Assembly (NCBI RefSeq): GCF_964340395.1
Contig: NC_135560.1
Span: forward strand, 16,412,598-16,474,597
Origin: Glandiceps talaboti
Taxonomy: Eukaryota; Hemichordata; Enteropneusta; Spengelidae
Direction: 5' to 3'
Length of the DNA stretch: 62,000 nucleotides
Shown here: positions 13,601 through 29,100 of the stretch, piece by piece
How positions within the stretch are numbered: the stretch's first letter is position 1
Layout of the letters: the number at the start of each line of letters is the position of its first letter
Translations under genes and position numbers: made by a program
Notes under the pieces: generated by a model
Seen by the model: the letters and a program-made list of their open reading frames with translations, nothing else
The model's database searches: none
What the model was told of the DNA's origin: nothing

Positions 13601-14873
13601 ATGAGACTCCTAACACGCCTACGGTCCAGCAATGGAATGCTTGTCTTCCTATCCCTGTATCTGACCGTTTTGATAAGTTTTCTTCTGGTGACTAAAATGG
13701 GATCTGACATGGGAACGTCGCTATCCCTGGATACTCTCAGAATGTGGCGGAGAGGTGACGACACATCCCTGAAGGACACATTTCTAACAAATCCAATAAT
13801 ACATGTCGTAACAGTGGTTGATGCTACTCAAATGGTTGGTAAGTACAATGGCAGTGATTGGGTAGAAATTTCAGAATTTGGGTGACATTATCATATTATA
13901 TATATATTTTTTTTATTAGGTTCTCATAGTCCTGAAATGTTTATATAATCGATTGTGGTGTTCTTTGATCATTCTTAAACCATTAGACCCTAGCTAGCCT
14001 TGCATGAACTCCGAGGACTATCTAACTGAAGTTAGATCTAAAAATAACCACATCGAATCTGATTTTTAAAAAACCTTATCAAAGTACACCATTCCGCATT
14101 CATTGTGCTAGGCAGTATATAATGCAACAGATGTTACATATAATTCTATACAAGATCGAGTTACCGTAGTACAGAATATCTAACCATTGTGTGCAAGGTG
14201 TCCAATGATATTTACTTCTAATAGTTATTGACAACCTGGGGAGCTAGCATTGATCTGTAAAGGGGAACATCCTTGCTCCAATTATGTATTTCCAAAGAAG
14301 TGTATAACCATTGTACCATTGACACTTTGTTACAACTGTCAAGAACATATATTAAGTCAAACGAGGATTTTTTCCATTCGTTATGAGCCCAATACCACTC
14401 ATGTGCCACAACTTGGTTTAGAAATCTGCTGGAGATAACAACAAAGAACTGAAAATATTGCCTTTTATATATTAACCACAAAAGTAATCAGTGTAACAGA
14501 TGGGCATAATGTTATTGGAAATGTGATAAATGAACACTGTGGCTTTTTTAAATTGGACATACCCAATTTGACATTTTCAGAATGTGGTATAGATGTAGCT
14601 CTATTATAGCATACAGAAGTATATGTGATTCTGAAGTGTCTCACTCAACTTAAATTGAGTTTACATGTAAGACGGACACGTGCTGTATATTTATTGAAGT
14701 CAATTGGATACAATAGTGTATCGGACGGATTGACATTGTGACTTGAAAAGATTACAAATAGCGTTTTCACATAAACTGATGCATGGGGTTCTTAAGCTTG
14801 TTACTTTGTTCCACTATAAAAGAAATTAATGTATGTTTTGTCGCCTTTCTCTTCCTATCTCCCTTTGCTCCCC

Positions 14874-14930
<57 letters not shown>

Positions 14931-16666
14931 CCCCCTCTCTCTCTCACTCTCTCACTCTCTAGGCATACCTGCATTGATCAACTCAATTCTAAAATCTTCA
15001 AAGCGCCCTGACGACGTAAGAATTCACATGGTCATGTGCGGCAAACCAGTAGAATATCTGGAGGATTATCTCCGTTGCTATGGATTGACAGTGGCACATC
15101 AAAATGTTAGTAAACAGAATCCCTTTTCAGAAACAGCTCAGGGAGTTCTTTATTTTTTAATGAACCACGTGACGAGATGTGTTGAAACTGAAAATCTATC
15201 TCTGGGTAATTTGATATTTCTAAATATGGTCACAACCTTGTCCCATACCTCCTTATGAATATGAAGAAATTTTGCCTTACCAAACATCGAATTGGCATTC
15301 TTATTTCGCCACACATAATTGTAGGAATTAGATTTGATGGATGTCTAGTGAGCTGTTAGTCTGCACTGGAATATATGCATTTGATATAGTTGAACTTGTA
15401 ATAGCGACATGAGATATGTTGATGGTCGTTCAATGGTCTGATAGTCAAATTGTAACAGTCAAATTAAATGGGTTATAATTTGGGGTTTATGTTGTGAAAA
15501 CAGAATTTTGCCTCAGTTTTTACTTTGATTGGGGACAGCTATCAACAACTATTCTATTTCTTTCTGATTAGGGGTGAAACCATTATTTTAACTTTGACAA
15601 TTTAATCTATTTTCGATGTTCTTACTTTTAATTACGTATCTATATGTGTCCACACAGATTGAGATTGCCAGTTTCGTTGAGAGTCAAATAGATCCATCAA
15701 TACTATTATGGGATGTATCATTTTATACAGATCGTAGCAGAAGCACATGCCGCTACAGTTACAGTTACCTAGACAGGTATTGTCTTGTTTATAGTTCCAT
15801 GCAACATTTGCAACATGGTACTCGATGTATGGATGGGTGGGCGGACGGGTGAGTTGGTGGGTGGATTGATAGATAGATGGATGGGTGGATAAATGGATAC
15901 CTTAGTGGGTGGGTATATGGACAGATGGATGGGTTGGATGGATGGATGGGGGTGAGTGGGTTGGTAAGCTGATGGGTGGATGGATTGATGTTCAAGGGTG
16001 GATGGGGACAGGCTTGATTGGTTGATGGCAGGAGAATTGATTTGTAAGTATGTGGGCGGATAGCATTGAATTAAATTGTCCTGTATTCAACCTAGAAGGT
16101 GACAAAACTGCACGGCTGTGCCTGGGCTTAAAACATGTTGCATGAATGGGAGATTATGACAGTAACGTTAATCAGTCATATCATGATTCAGTTCATTTAT
16201 CATTGTACCCATATATATTACCAATTACAAAGTATATTAATCACTCACTCGTTCCATCCATTCCGTTTACTAACAACATATCCACGTACGGGTCATATGT
16301 ACCAATTCACTCACCAAATCCAGTCCATCCAACCAGCCATCTTGACAACTGACTTTCCTCTGCATTGAAAACTGTGTCTGCTGAAATGATACAGACTGTA
16401 TATAACAATGACAGCAATAAACGTCGTGACAAAGCGAAGAATATCGGTTGGGAAAGCACACAGACATACACATAAATTGTATACAAACATATAAATATTA
16501 CATACATACAAATATAACCTTTTATGGCCCTCGTAAAAGTACGTGTGATAAAGGAAATCACACGAAAGAAATTTATAAGAATACACACGTGGGCCCGGTG
16601 CTGATTTCTAAACTACTCAATTTACACTGGAGTGAGAGCAATAGATAACACACACACAGTGACACA

Positions 16667-16716
<50 letters not shown>

Positions 16717-16898
16717 GACACACACACAAGTAGGTTGAATGAAAATATAGTTATATAATACCAACAACCAACAATCATCACAACAAAATGGGAAAAGGCG
16801 TTTCTATAAAAAAAAAAGTGGAAAATCCCCAAACATTTACTTATATGCAAAAATAATTTCATCATACCAGGTACTCTAATATATATATATTTATTAGA

Positions 16899-16985
<87 letters not shown>

Positions 16986-17112
16986 TGTCTGATGATCGCA
17001 ATATGCGTGAAACTCCGAGTTACACCCAAGAAAGAGTTCCAGTACTACCAAAACTATTACGCTCTGCCACTGCGGTATAGAGCACTGTCTTAGCAGATTG
17101 ATACTCACCGAG

Positions 17113-17180
<68 letters not shown>

Positions 17181-20100
17181 CTAGTATATATATATCAAAT
17201 TATCTACTGTGCTATAAGATCTGGAACGCTTATCCCATCAAAAAATAATAATTTAAAGTTACATAAAATAATTATCAGATAATCATAAAGTAAAATCTCT
17301 TATCACTTGAAAATTTCGTGAAAAGTATACAATGAGTTCGCCGTCCCTTTATGAGGCTTACTAGATCTGACGGTCCTGGATCCTGCACTTCATTCAAAAC
17401 GCCGCACACAAGTCGTTGAAATTCGAAACAAAGGTATTCTGTAGCTTGACACTAGTGGCGCTGTTCTTCTTCCAGTACTTAGTCTAGGGGTGCGTTCGAT
17501 TTAATTATGCAACCCAGGGTGCCTCGAGGCACCGAAAGTTGCCCCAAGTTGCGTTCGATTACTACATGACGTCACACTCGGGGTGTCCCAAGTCGACAGG
17601 GGCAGCTTGGGGATTAACCTGACCTGACTTGACCCAAGCTGGGAACAACATGTGATTGGTTATTGTTATCAATTCCGAAAGAATTATACCATATTTTGAA
17701 GATATCTTTCCACATTTAGTAAAATATTTTGGAAAGACAGGCCAAATTATTCATTGTGAACCACGGATTTAATTATAGGCTCCCAGGGGTACCCCAAATG
17801 CAATAAAATACGTTCGATTTTCACACGACCTGAGGTGCCCAAGTGACGTCAGTTGTCTGAGGCTCTCCGGGGACGCATAATCGAACGCACCCTTGCCCTG
17901 CTCGATGCTCATGCTCACTCCACACTGGATGTCATCGTCGTAAACCATAGCCTCTTTTACGGCACCATCCAAGACACGCCACGTTATTTCGCAGTGTCGC
18001 GGAAGAAATAACAGCTCTGGTTTGCGAGAATGCGAAATGCGTTCTGATAACTTATGGGTAACTCACTACACACTGAAACTGAGACTTCCAGTATCTCAAT
18101 GGTTCATTTCTCAAGTAGGGTACTTCAAAATTACAGGGTTCAGGTACTACTAGTAGTTAGAAATGTAGCCTAGCTTGAAGCGCAGCGTACAGTTCTAACG
18201 AATCAACACACTACACTGACACTAGTCCTGCTTGTGCAGACGGGTGCACTATCACTCCACTTCACACATGCACTTGGCAGTGCAGAACTTGGATACACGA
18301 GCTGATGATCACATCCACCGCCTTAACTTGTCACAAAACTGACTTAGAAGAGCGAAATAAAGAATTGAACTTACTCCAAACAGTGGTCGAGCGAGCCTTA
18401 CTCTCACTTCAGTCTGGCTCTACGTAATATGTCAAATTATGACGATGCTTTGCATCATTGCATCATCACATGCTTGTCTACTCACTTTCAAAACTTTTCA
18501 ATCAAATCACTACATCATGAATCGAATCCTCTACTAAAACTTGTGATTACTCATTGTCAAAAAGGATATAATATACAGAACATGTGTAATGACTGAAAAT
18601 ACAAAATATGAACAAAATTTCATTGTTCAGAAGAACTAATTAAACATAATCCTAGGACTATATTGTTCAGTGGATACTTTATACACAAGTACTACGATCG
18701 CTAGCTGATTACAACATTGTAATAATTTGTAAATAACGCCCTCTTGCAGCCATGATTAAAACAAATTTTAAAGGGACACAGGCCAAGTTTAGACGGTTTT
18801 TGGACGTAATTTTTGTTGCCTACGAAATGTTACATATTGTATTCTACTTACTGAAACACACTCATCCATTACTTGATACTGGTAGAACTCAATCTTGGTA
18901 TTTAGGTATAATATAGAAAAGATGCGATGACATAATTGTTGGTACGTATTAACCAGTTCCCGTCATGTCATCGGGATGGACAGTTCACTGCCACACGCTC
19001 GACCATTCAGTGAACTGGAATCTTTCAGCGTCACGAAATATCATGAATATTCATGAGCACGGCTCACCGCCATTCTTCCCCAAGTCTTCGGAACTTGTCG
19101 GCAGAAGTTTCGCCCTTTGTTTAAAAGATTCGGTAGTTTTCGGATGTAAACATGCCACACGTGCCACTATATACGACGTACGAAGAAAGATGGCAACTGC
19201 TGAAAGCGGTAAGTACGAGCTCGTACGAGTTATCATCCCTTTTTGACCTATTGATCGGTCTGGCAGCGAGGTCAGATTTTGCTCAAAAGTCCGTGCCAAG
19301 TTCATGGGTACATATGTAAGACTAAATGTCTTTTTAGAGGTTTTCCTTTGCATATATCGCTGTAGTCAGTCTGAAAGAGGATTTTCCAAGCTTTACAACG
19401 AGGGGTCAGAATTTTTTGTCGGACAATGGGGCGCGATGGGGCGCGTTTTTTCGGGAGCAGTGTAAATTCTCGGTGATCAGAGCGAGAGTGTCCACGTATT
19501 CAACACTGTGTACTATGTGTGACACGTTGTTTGTCACTGTCAGCCTAGCGCCTGTTGACTTTCTTGGAGTAGATTTGTTTTGGTGAGGGAATAGCTATCT
19601 GAGTTCTAAAACGAATTTCTGGAAAACGTAATCACGGTAACGTAAGCCTTATTTACATGCGTGATAGTGGATGAAAGCTTCGTTGTGTTGTGTGGTCATT
19701 GTCGATCGATCGTCGGATATATGCGTGAGTAAATGGATTAGACGCGTAGACGTAGACGTACATCGTATGCAAAGCATGTGTATACAATCATAAATGTAAT
19801 CATATGTTGACACTTGGTAGGTAATGACAATGTAACTGTTACAGATAAATTATTTGTGTCAATTTTTGCCAGCTGCTTTCAACATTGGTCGATAGAGTAC
19901 TAATGAATATTTTTTCGTCCGACAGCATCATCGTCAGTCTTGCTATCACCATCCACAGAGCCAAAGCAAATCGAGCCAGGAGATATCAAAACTATCAAAA
20001 AATAGTAAACATGCACTTGAAACCAGGCCATAAAACAAAATGTAATCCAAGATGTGATAATTTTAATAGTAGTAACAACAACAACAACAACAGATATGGT

Positions 20101-23100
20101 TGATAGTACTCTGATAACCATCATACCCAGCACATTATGTTACCAGATTTGCCCGAGTTCCAAAGTTAACAGAATTTTACTTTGAGTAATGTCATTTTGT
20201 ACAGTGTATCATCTTAGTTATTTCTATAAATTTATTCTAGTTAATTTTATCTGCTGTGTATGCATGGTTATATTTTATTATGATCCATACAAATGTTTTT
20301 CTTTTGTTTTGTTTTTATAGCTATCAGGCTCTCTGTGACTGTCCCACAAGTGTATAGATGGATTTACATCCGGAAGTCGACAACCCTCATGATCTAACTG
20401 CTATTGATGAATACAGATTAGAAGTAAACAAGAAACTTGTTGAAACAAAATAGCAGAAAAAAGAAAAACACATTGAATTGTACGAGGAAGTCGATGACCT
20501 TCTCACTATTGAGATAGCAGAAATAAACCTTCAATATAAAATTTAAGTTGCTGTGATCACAACAGTCCCATATGGATACATTTACAAAAGGACAGTCTGT
20601 TTTTCAACTCACTTCATAAATCTTCTCCAGGAAAGAACATTATCAAGCTCCTGTACATATTTGGTGGTTTGTAACACAAAATTCAATCTCTTCTTTTTGT
20701 CTACTTCTAGCTTGGACTATTTACTAGGTTGATCTTGACTATGTCCTTGTAACATATACCAGGATTAGTGCAATCTATTTCATGTAACAATGACAGTTTA
20801 GTTGTGATATTACCATACCAAACATGTTCCTCAATGATTGGCTTATCTGTTCTATTGAAGTAGTATCTGGTTGATGATTCATTCAAACTTGACTTGTTTT
20901 TGAGAAGACTCTTATGGCTCATTTATAAGTTAAACACTTCATGGGGGCCATGAACTGTCAAGCTTTGGATAAACGTAAAATGATGTAATGTGAAAGATAA
21001 CAACAACTCTCTGCAGTTGTATTTTCAATACTTTATTTAACATGGAGAAAATAAATAAAAATGAATATGTAATATATATATGTGGCTAATAAAATATATA
21101 AATACATAAAATATATCATCTGCTTCAGTTTACACTTTGTAACATGTATTTAACTTCACTTGTTTGCAATGGCCCTGAGTCCTGCTATAAATAGTTTTCA
21201 GCATGTCAGTCAATATCTTCACATTTGACTTTATGTAGAGGAAGACTTTCATCTTGTACAAACGTGTAATTTTTCATCTGTTGACAAGAGAGAACCAGAA
21301 ATTTAAATTAGACATTGATTTCAATTCAAATCACTGCTGAGTAATTTCACGGGACAATTGTGGAAACTGTTTCAAAACAAAACAAAAATATAGGTGTGCG
21401 TGCAAAGTCTTGCATATGAGATAAAATTAAAGTTTTGATGTGATGGAACAAATCAGGTGATTTGTTACTAATTGTCAGTCACGGCCAACAAACAAGAAAC
21501 CCCTGAACATCAACCAAATAAGTGTGCTGATTAGTATTTCTTCACACTAATACATGTTAAAGAAATATCGTTTCAATGGGTACAAAATACTTATTTTCAC
21601 CAAATACCATATCACTCTTTTATCAAATTATCAGCATAAATATTGATTCTTAGTATTTCCAAGTCACAATATTACCCACATTTGAATTTATATTCTCAAC
21701 AAAAATATTTCGATCAATTTAGAACAAATTACATTAATTACAATCAATTGAAATCTTACCCTTTAACACGTTTTTTGTTTATACAGAATGTTATTCCTTA
21801 GTTCACAACCTTACGTGTTTTAGCCAGTTATAAAAGATAATATACACATTTGCCTGTGCTAGTCGTCGCCTCGCTCCGTAGCACTGAATACACCCGTCCT
21901 GATAGGAAACTGTGAATGCCTATCTGGCACTTGCTGTGATGTTGCGAAATAATCAGTACATCGGTTATAGTATTGCCCCGGTTCGGAGCAATGCGACGAC
22001 TTTCGTCTTAGATAAAATGTAGGAAAAAAGGCACGAACGAACGACTATCGACAGTGTACTAGTGACAGTGTAGTCTCGAGTCCCAATCAAGTAGCATTGT
22101 GTTGAGGTGTTCAGTTTGGCAATTTATTCTTTAAAAAGTTATATTGACAGCTCTTTTTTATCCAGCATGTAGTCAAAATTTAAAACTGAGAAAGAAAAGT
22201 ACCATATTTACCCTGATTTTAAAAGCTCAGCCACGCCGAAAACTCCCGTAAGCCACGAACCATACACGCCGTAGGGTACGATTGACCATTGAAGTGCTCG
22301 ACCATGTAGACAGGAAGTTAGGCGTGGAGTAATGGATATAAGAACAAACGCGCGTAACCTCTGACCAGTTGACTGAAAAGATGACATCATCGATCCTCTC
22401 ATTGGCTACTTGTACTGTCCATCCCGATGACATGACGGGAACTGTTAACAAATGCTGAGAAAACCTGCCGTTACATGAATAACGCACTAAGTTGAAGCAG
22501 GCAGACACAGGCAGCAAACAATGGAAGCAGGCAGAAATGACCTTTGACCTTGAACATCGAACCCTCTAGCTTACTGTCAAATTACTGTATATCAAGAAAC
22601 AAGGACTTTACCTTTCTTTATCAGTTTCACAGACTTTCAGAGGTGATGAATCATAGAAGTAACATAATATAAGACATAAATGAAAACCCGAAGTAACTTT
22701 AAAAAAAAAATTATTCTTATGCAATGTGATATTTACATGTTAAAGTATTAATCAAACAATTAGTTTCTCCCCATGCAAGAGTACTGTGTTTTCACCATGC
22801 TTCAAAATAGAGCTCTGTGAAATCTGTATTATTAAAGTTGGTTGTACCTAAATTTTGTCTTTTATACCCTTCAAAGAGTTAACTATAATAATGGGAATGT
22901 TACTAAGTCATGGATTTCAGAACTTTTCCTTGCAAACCAGTGTTCACACTATTCACATAGTATACACAGCAATGTATAAATGATAAAAAAATTTCTACAC
23001 AGAAACATGTGGTGTATTATGGGATATTCCATTATTTCATACACAAATCAAATGTTTTTTCATTTCAAACCATTCAGTGTGCACATTATTAAATCACCAA

Positions 23101-26100
23101 TTAGGCCTAGTAGAGTACTATGTATGCTATAAAAAAAATAGGTATTTCATACACACATTCAAAGGTTTATTTTCTTCCACACCATTCAGTGTGCAAACAA
23201 TACAAGAATTAGGCCGAGTACAATAATATATCAGCTATCGTATTATAGATGTGACTTTGAATAAACTTCGACTTTTCTACCGAGCAGACACATAAATATA
23301 TGGTGCATTATGGGAAATTTCACTATTTCAAACAATAATGAAACCGTTGAGTGTGCACACTATACCCCTATTAGGCCAAGTACAGTACAATATCAGCTAT
23401 CATATGATATGTTTTTCACTTGCAAACAATTGAGTGTGCACACTATTGATGTAGTAGACTTAATACAGCTATATATAAGCTATATTATGATGTATTTCAC
23501 TTTTGATAAATTTCGTCTTTCATACCCAACAGACACAGAAAGATGTGATGCATTATGGGAAATTTCACTATTTCAAACACAAATCAAATTCACTTTTCTA
23601 GCAAACCACTGAGTGTGCACACTATACACGTATTAGGAATAGTACAATATTATATCAGCTATTATATGATACACGTGACTTTAAATAAATTTTGTCTTTC
23701 ATACCCAGCAGACACACCTTCATTCAGGAAATTATAGCAATATTTACAAATTTTGATGAAACTACACGTGCGTTTTCTTGGAAACAATTGAGTGTGCACA
23801 TTATTCATATAGTAGCCTTAATACAGTTATATATCAGCTATAACATGATATATTTCACTTTTGATAAATTTCGTCGTTCATACCCAGCAGCAGACACAGA
23901 AAGATGTGGTGCATTATGGGAAATTTCATTCTTTCATACACAAATTAAATTCACTTTTCTAGCAAACCATTGAGTGTGCACACTATTCACATATTAGGCC
24001 TAGTACACTACTATATGGGCTATCAAATGATATATGTGACTTTATATAAATTTTGTCTTTCATACCCAGCAGACACACTTTTATTTAGGAAATTATAGGA
24101 ATATTTACAAATTTTGATGAAACTGCACATGCGTTTTCTTGTAAACCATTGAGTGTGCACACTATTCACGTATTAGGCCTAGTACACTACTATATCAGCT
24201 ATTAAATGATATGTGTGACTTTATATAAATTTCGTCTTTCATACCCAGCAGACACACTTTTATTTAGGAAATTATAGGAATATTTACAAATTTTGATGAA
24301 ACTACACGAGTGTTTTCTTGCAAACAATTGAGTGTGCACACTATTCACCTATTAGGCCTAGTACAATATCATATCAGCTATTATATGATATATGTGACTT
24401 TATATAAAATTTGTCGTTGATACCCAGCAGACACTGAAAGATGTGATGCATTATGGGAAATTTCATTCTTTCATACACAAATTAAATTCACTTTTCTAGC
24501 AGACCATTGAGTGTGCACACTATTCACGTATTAGGCCTAGTACACTACTATATGAGCTATCAAATGATATATGTGACTTTATATAAGTTTCGTCTTTCAT
24601 ACCCAGCAGACACACTTTTATTAATACAATTATAGGAATATTTATAAATTTTGATGAACTGCACATGCGTTTTCTTGTAAACAATTGAGTGTGCACATTA
24701 TTCATATAGTAGGCTTAATATAGTTATATATAAGCTATAACATGATATATTTCATTTTTGATAAATTTCGTCGTTCATACCCAGCAGACACAGACAGATG
24801 TGATGCATTATGGGAAATTTCACTATTTCATACACAAATGAAATTCCCTTTTCTAGCAAACCATTGAGTGTGCACACTATTCACGTATTAGGCCTAGTAC
24901 ACTACTATATCAACTATCATATGATATGTGTGACTTTATATAAATTTCGTGTTTCATACCCAGCAGACACACTTTTATTTAGGAAATTATAGGAATATTT
25001 ACAAATTTTGATGAAACTACACGTGCGTTTTCTTGCAAACAATTGAGTGTGCACACTATTCGCCTATTAGGCCTAGTACAATATCATATCAGCTATTATA
25101 TGATATATGTGACTTTATATAAATTTCGTCGTTGATACCCAGCAGACACAGAAACATGTGGTGCATTCTGGGAAATTTCATTCTTTCATACACAAATCAA
25201 ATTCACTTTTAAAGCAAACAATTGAGTGTGCACACTATTCACGTATTAGGCCTAATACACTACTATATCAGCTATTAAATGATATGTGTGACTTTATATA
25301 AATTTCGTCTTTCATACCAAGCAGACACACTTTTATTTAGGAAATTATAGGAATATTTACAAATTTTGATGAAACTACACGAGTGTTTTCTTGCAAACAA
25401 TTGAGTGTGCACACTATTCACCTATTAGGCCTAGTACAATATCATATCAGCTATTATATGATATATGTGACTTTATATAAAATTTGTCGTTGATACCCAG
25501 CAGACACTGAAAGATGTGATGCATTATGGGAAATTTCATTCTTTCATACACAAATTAAATTCACTTTTCTAGCAGACCATTGAGTGTGCACACTATTCAC
25601 GTATTAGGCCTAGTACACTACTATATGAGCTATCAAATGATATATGTGACTTTATATAAGTTTCGTCTTTCATACCCAACAGACACACTTTTATTAATAC
25701 AATTATAGGAATATTTATAAATTTTGATGAACTGCACATGCGTTTTCTTGTAAACAATTGAGTGTGCACATTATTCATATAGTAGGCTTAATAAAGTTAT
25801 ATATAAGCTATAACATGATATATTTCACTTTTGATAAATTTCATCGTTCATACCCAGCAGACACAGAAAGATGTGATGCATTCTGGGAAATTTCACTATT
25901 TCATACACAAATGAAATTCACTTTTCTAGTAAATCATTGAGTGTGCACACTATTCACATATTAGGCCTAGTACACTACTATATGAGCTATTATATGATAT
26001 ATGTGACTTTATATAAATTTCGTCGTTGATACCCAGCAGACACAGAAACATGTGGTGCATTCTGGGAAATTTCATTATTTCATACACAAATCAAATTCAC

Positions 26101-29100
26101 TTTTCTAGCAAACCATTGAGTGTGCACACTATTCACATATTAGGCCTAGTACAATACTATATAGGCTATCAAATGATATATGTGACTTTATATAAATTTC
26201 GTCTTTCATACCCAGCAGACATACTTTTATTTATACAATTATAGGAATATTTACAAATTTTGATGAAACTGCACATGCGTTTTCATGCAAACAATTGAGT
26301 GTGCACATTATTCATATAGTAGGCTTAATAAAGTTATATATAAGCTATAACATGATATATTTCACTTTTGATAAATTTCGTCTTTCATACCCAGCAGACA
26401 CAGAAAGATGTGATGCATTCTGGGAATTTTCATTCTTTCATACACAAATGAAATTCACTTTTCTAGTAAATCATTGAGTGTGCACACTATTCACGTATTA
26501 GGCCTAGTACACTACTATATGAGCTATTAAATGATATATGTGACTTTATATAAATTTTGTCTTTCATACCCAGCAGACACACTTTTATTTAGGAAATTAT
26601 AGGAATATTTACAAATTTTGATGAACTGCACATGCGTTTTCTTGCAAACCATTGAGTGTGCACACTATTCACGTATTAGGCCTAGTACAATACTATATCA
26701 GCTATCATATGATATATGTGACTTTATATAAATTTCGTCTTTCATACCCAGCAGACACACTTTTATTTATACAATTATAGGAATATTTACAAATTTTGAT
26801 GAAACTGCACATGCGTTTTCTTGTGAACAATTGAGTGTGCACATTATTCATATAGTAGGCTTAATAAAGTTATATATAAGCTATAACATGATATATTTCA
26901 CTTTTGATAAATTTCATCGTTCATACCCAGCAGACACAGAAAGATGTGATGCATTCTGGGAAATTTCACTATTTCATACACAAATGAAATTCACTTTTCT
27001 AGTAAATCATTGAGTGTGCACACTATTCACGTATTAGGCCTAGTACACTACTATATGAGCTATTATATGATATATGTGACTTTATATAAATTTCGTCCTT
27101 GATACCCAGCAGACACAGAAACATGTGGTGCATTCTGGGAAAATTCATTATTTCATACACAAATCAAATTCACTTTTCTAGCAAACCATTGAGTGTGCAC
27201 ACTATTCACATATTAGGCCTAGTACAATACTATATAGGCTATCAAATGATATACGTGACTTTATATAAATTTCGTCTTTCATACCCAGCAGACACACTTT
27301 TATTTATACAATTATAGGAATATTTACAAATTTTGATGAAACTGCACATGCGTTTTCTTGTAAACAATTGAGTGTGCACATTATTCATATAGTAGGCTTA
27401 ATAAAGTTATATATAAGCTATAACATGATATATTTCACTTTTGATAAATTTCGTCTTTCATACCCAGCAGACACAGAAAGATGTGATGCATTCTGGGAAA
27501 TTTCACTATTTCATACACAAATGAAATTCACTTTTCTAGTAAATCATTGAGTGTGCACACTATTCACGTATTAGGCCTAGTACACTACTATATGAGCTAT
27601 TAAATGATATATGTGACTTTATATAAATTTTGTCTTTCATACCCAGCAGACACACTTTTATTTAGGAAATTATAGGAATATTTACAAATTTTGATGAACT
27701 GCACATGCGTTTTCTTGCAAACCATTGAGTGTGCACACTATTCACGTATTAGGCCTAGTACAATACTATATCAGCTATCATATGATATATGTGACTTTAA
27801 ATAAATTTCGTCTTTTGTACCCAGCAGACACACCTTCATTCAGGAAATTATAGCAATATTTACAAATTTTGATGAAACTACAAGTGTGTTTTCTTGGAAA
27901 CAATTGAGTGTGCACATTATTCATATAGTAGGATTAATACAGTTATATATAAGCTATAACATGATATATTTCACTTTTGATAAATTTCGTCGTTGATACC
28001 CAGCAGACACAGAAAGATGTGATGCATTATGGGAAATTTCACTATTTCATACACAAATGAAATTCCCTTTTCTAGCAAACCATTGAGTGTGCACACTATT
28101 CACATACTAGGCCTAGTACACTACAATATGAGCTATCAAATGATATATGTGACTTTATATGAATTTCGTCTTTCATACCCAGCAGACACACTTTTATTTA
28201 GGAAATTTTAGGAATATTTACAAATTTTGATGAAACTACACGTGTGTTTTCTTGCAAACAATTGAGTGTGCACACTATTCACCTATTAGGCCTAGTACAA
28301 TATCATATCAGCTATTATATGATATATGTGACTTTATATAAATTTCGTTGTTGATACCCAGCAGACACAGAAAGATGTGATGCATTATGGGAAATTTCAC
28401 TATTTCATACACAAATGAAATTCCCTTTTCTAGCAAACCATTGAGTGTGCACACTATTCACATATTAGGCCTAGTACACTACAATATGAGCTATCAAATG
28501 ATATATGTGACTTTATATAAATTTCGTCTTTCATACCCAGCAGACACACTTTTATTTAGGAAATTATAGGAATATTTACAAATTTTGATGAAACTACACG
28601 AGTGTTTTCTTGCAAACAATTGAGTGTGCACACTATTCACCTATTAGGCCTAGTACAATATCATATCAGCTATTATATGATATATGTGACTTTATATAAA
28701 ATTTGTCGTTGATACCCAGCAGACACTGAAAGATGTGATGCATTATGGGAAATTTCATTCTTTCATATACAAATTAAATTCACTTTTCTAGCAAACCATT
28801 GAGTGTGCACACTATTCACGTATTAGGCCTAGTACACTACTATATGGGCTATCAAATGATATATGTGACTTTATATAAGTTTCGTCTTTCATACCCAGCA
28901 GACACACTTTTATTAATACAATTATAGGACAGCTAGTGTACCGCTCTCTAAGTTTGAAGCATGTGTATGTGTATTTAGCCACTTCTTTAATTATATTCTC
29001 ATTTTTACTGTTCATCATATTGAGGAATTTTTCTGTGTCTGTCAAACCTTGGGGCCATATTTTAAAGTGTGCTAATATTGATTTTCTTTCGTCCGTGAAC

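Larger units (their letters stand above)
18949..22448. mobile_element. 3.5-kb TTAA-flanked inverted-repeat element
   Basis: TTAA (18949) is followed by CCAGTTCCCGTCATGTCATC...GGACAGT. The reverse complement, lacking one C, precedes TTAA at 22445-22448. The inverted repeat is about 33 bp. Inside the left end a smaller hairpin CAGTTCACTG...CAGTGAACTG is present. The interior carries possible exons of a small gene and no recognisable transposase, so it is likely non-autonomous. It lies 180 bp inside the larger candidate element and may be nested in it. Confidence 0.65.
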
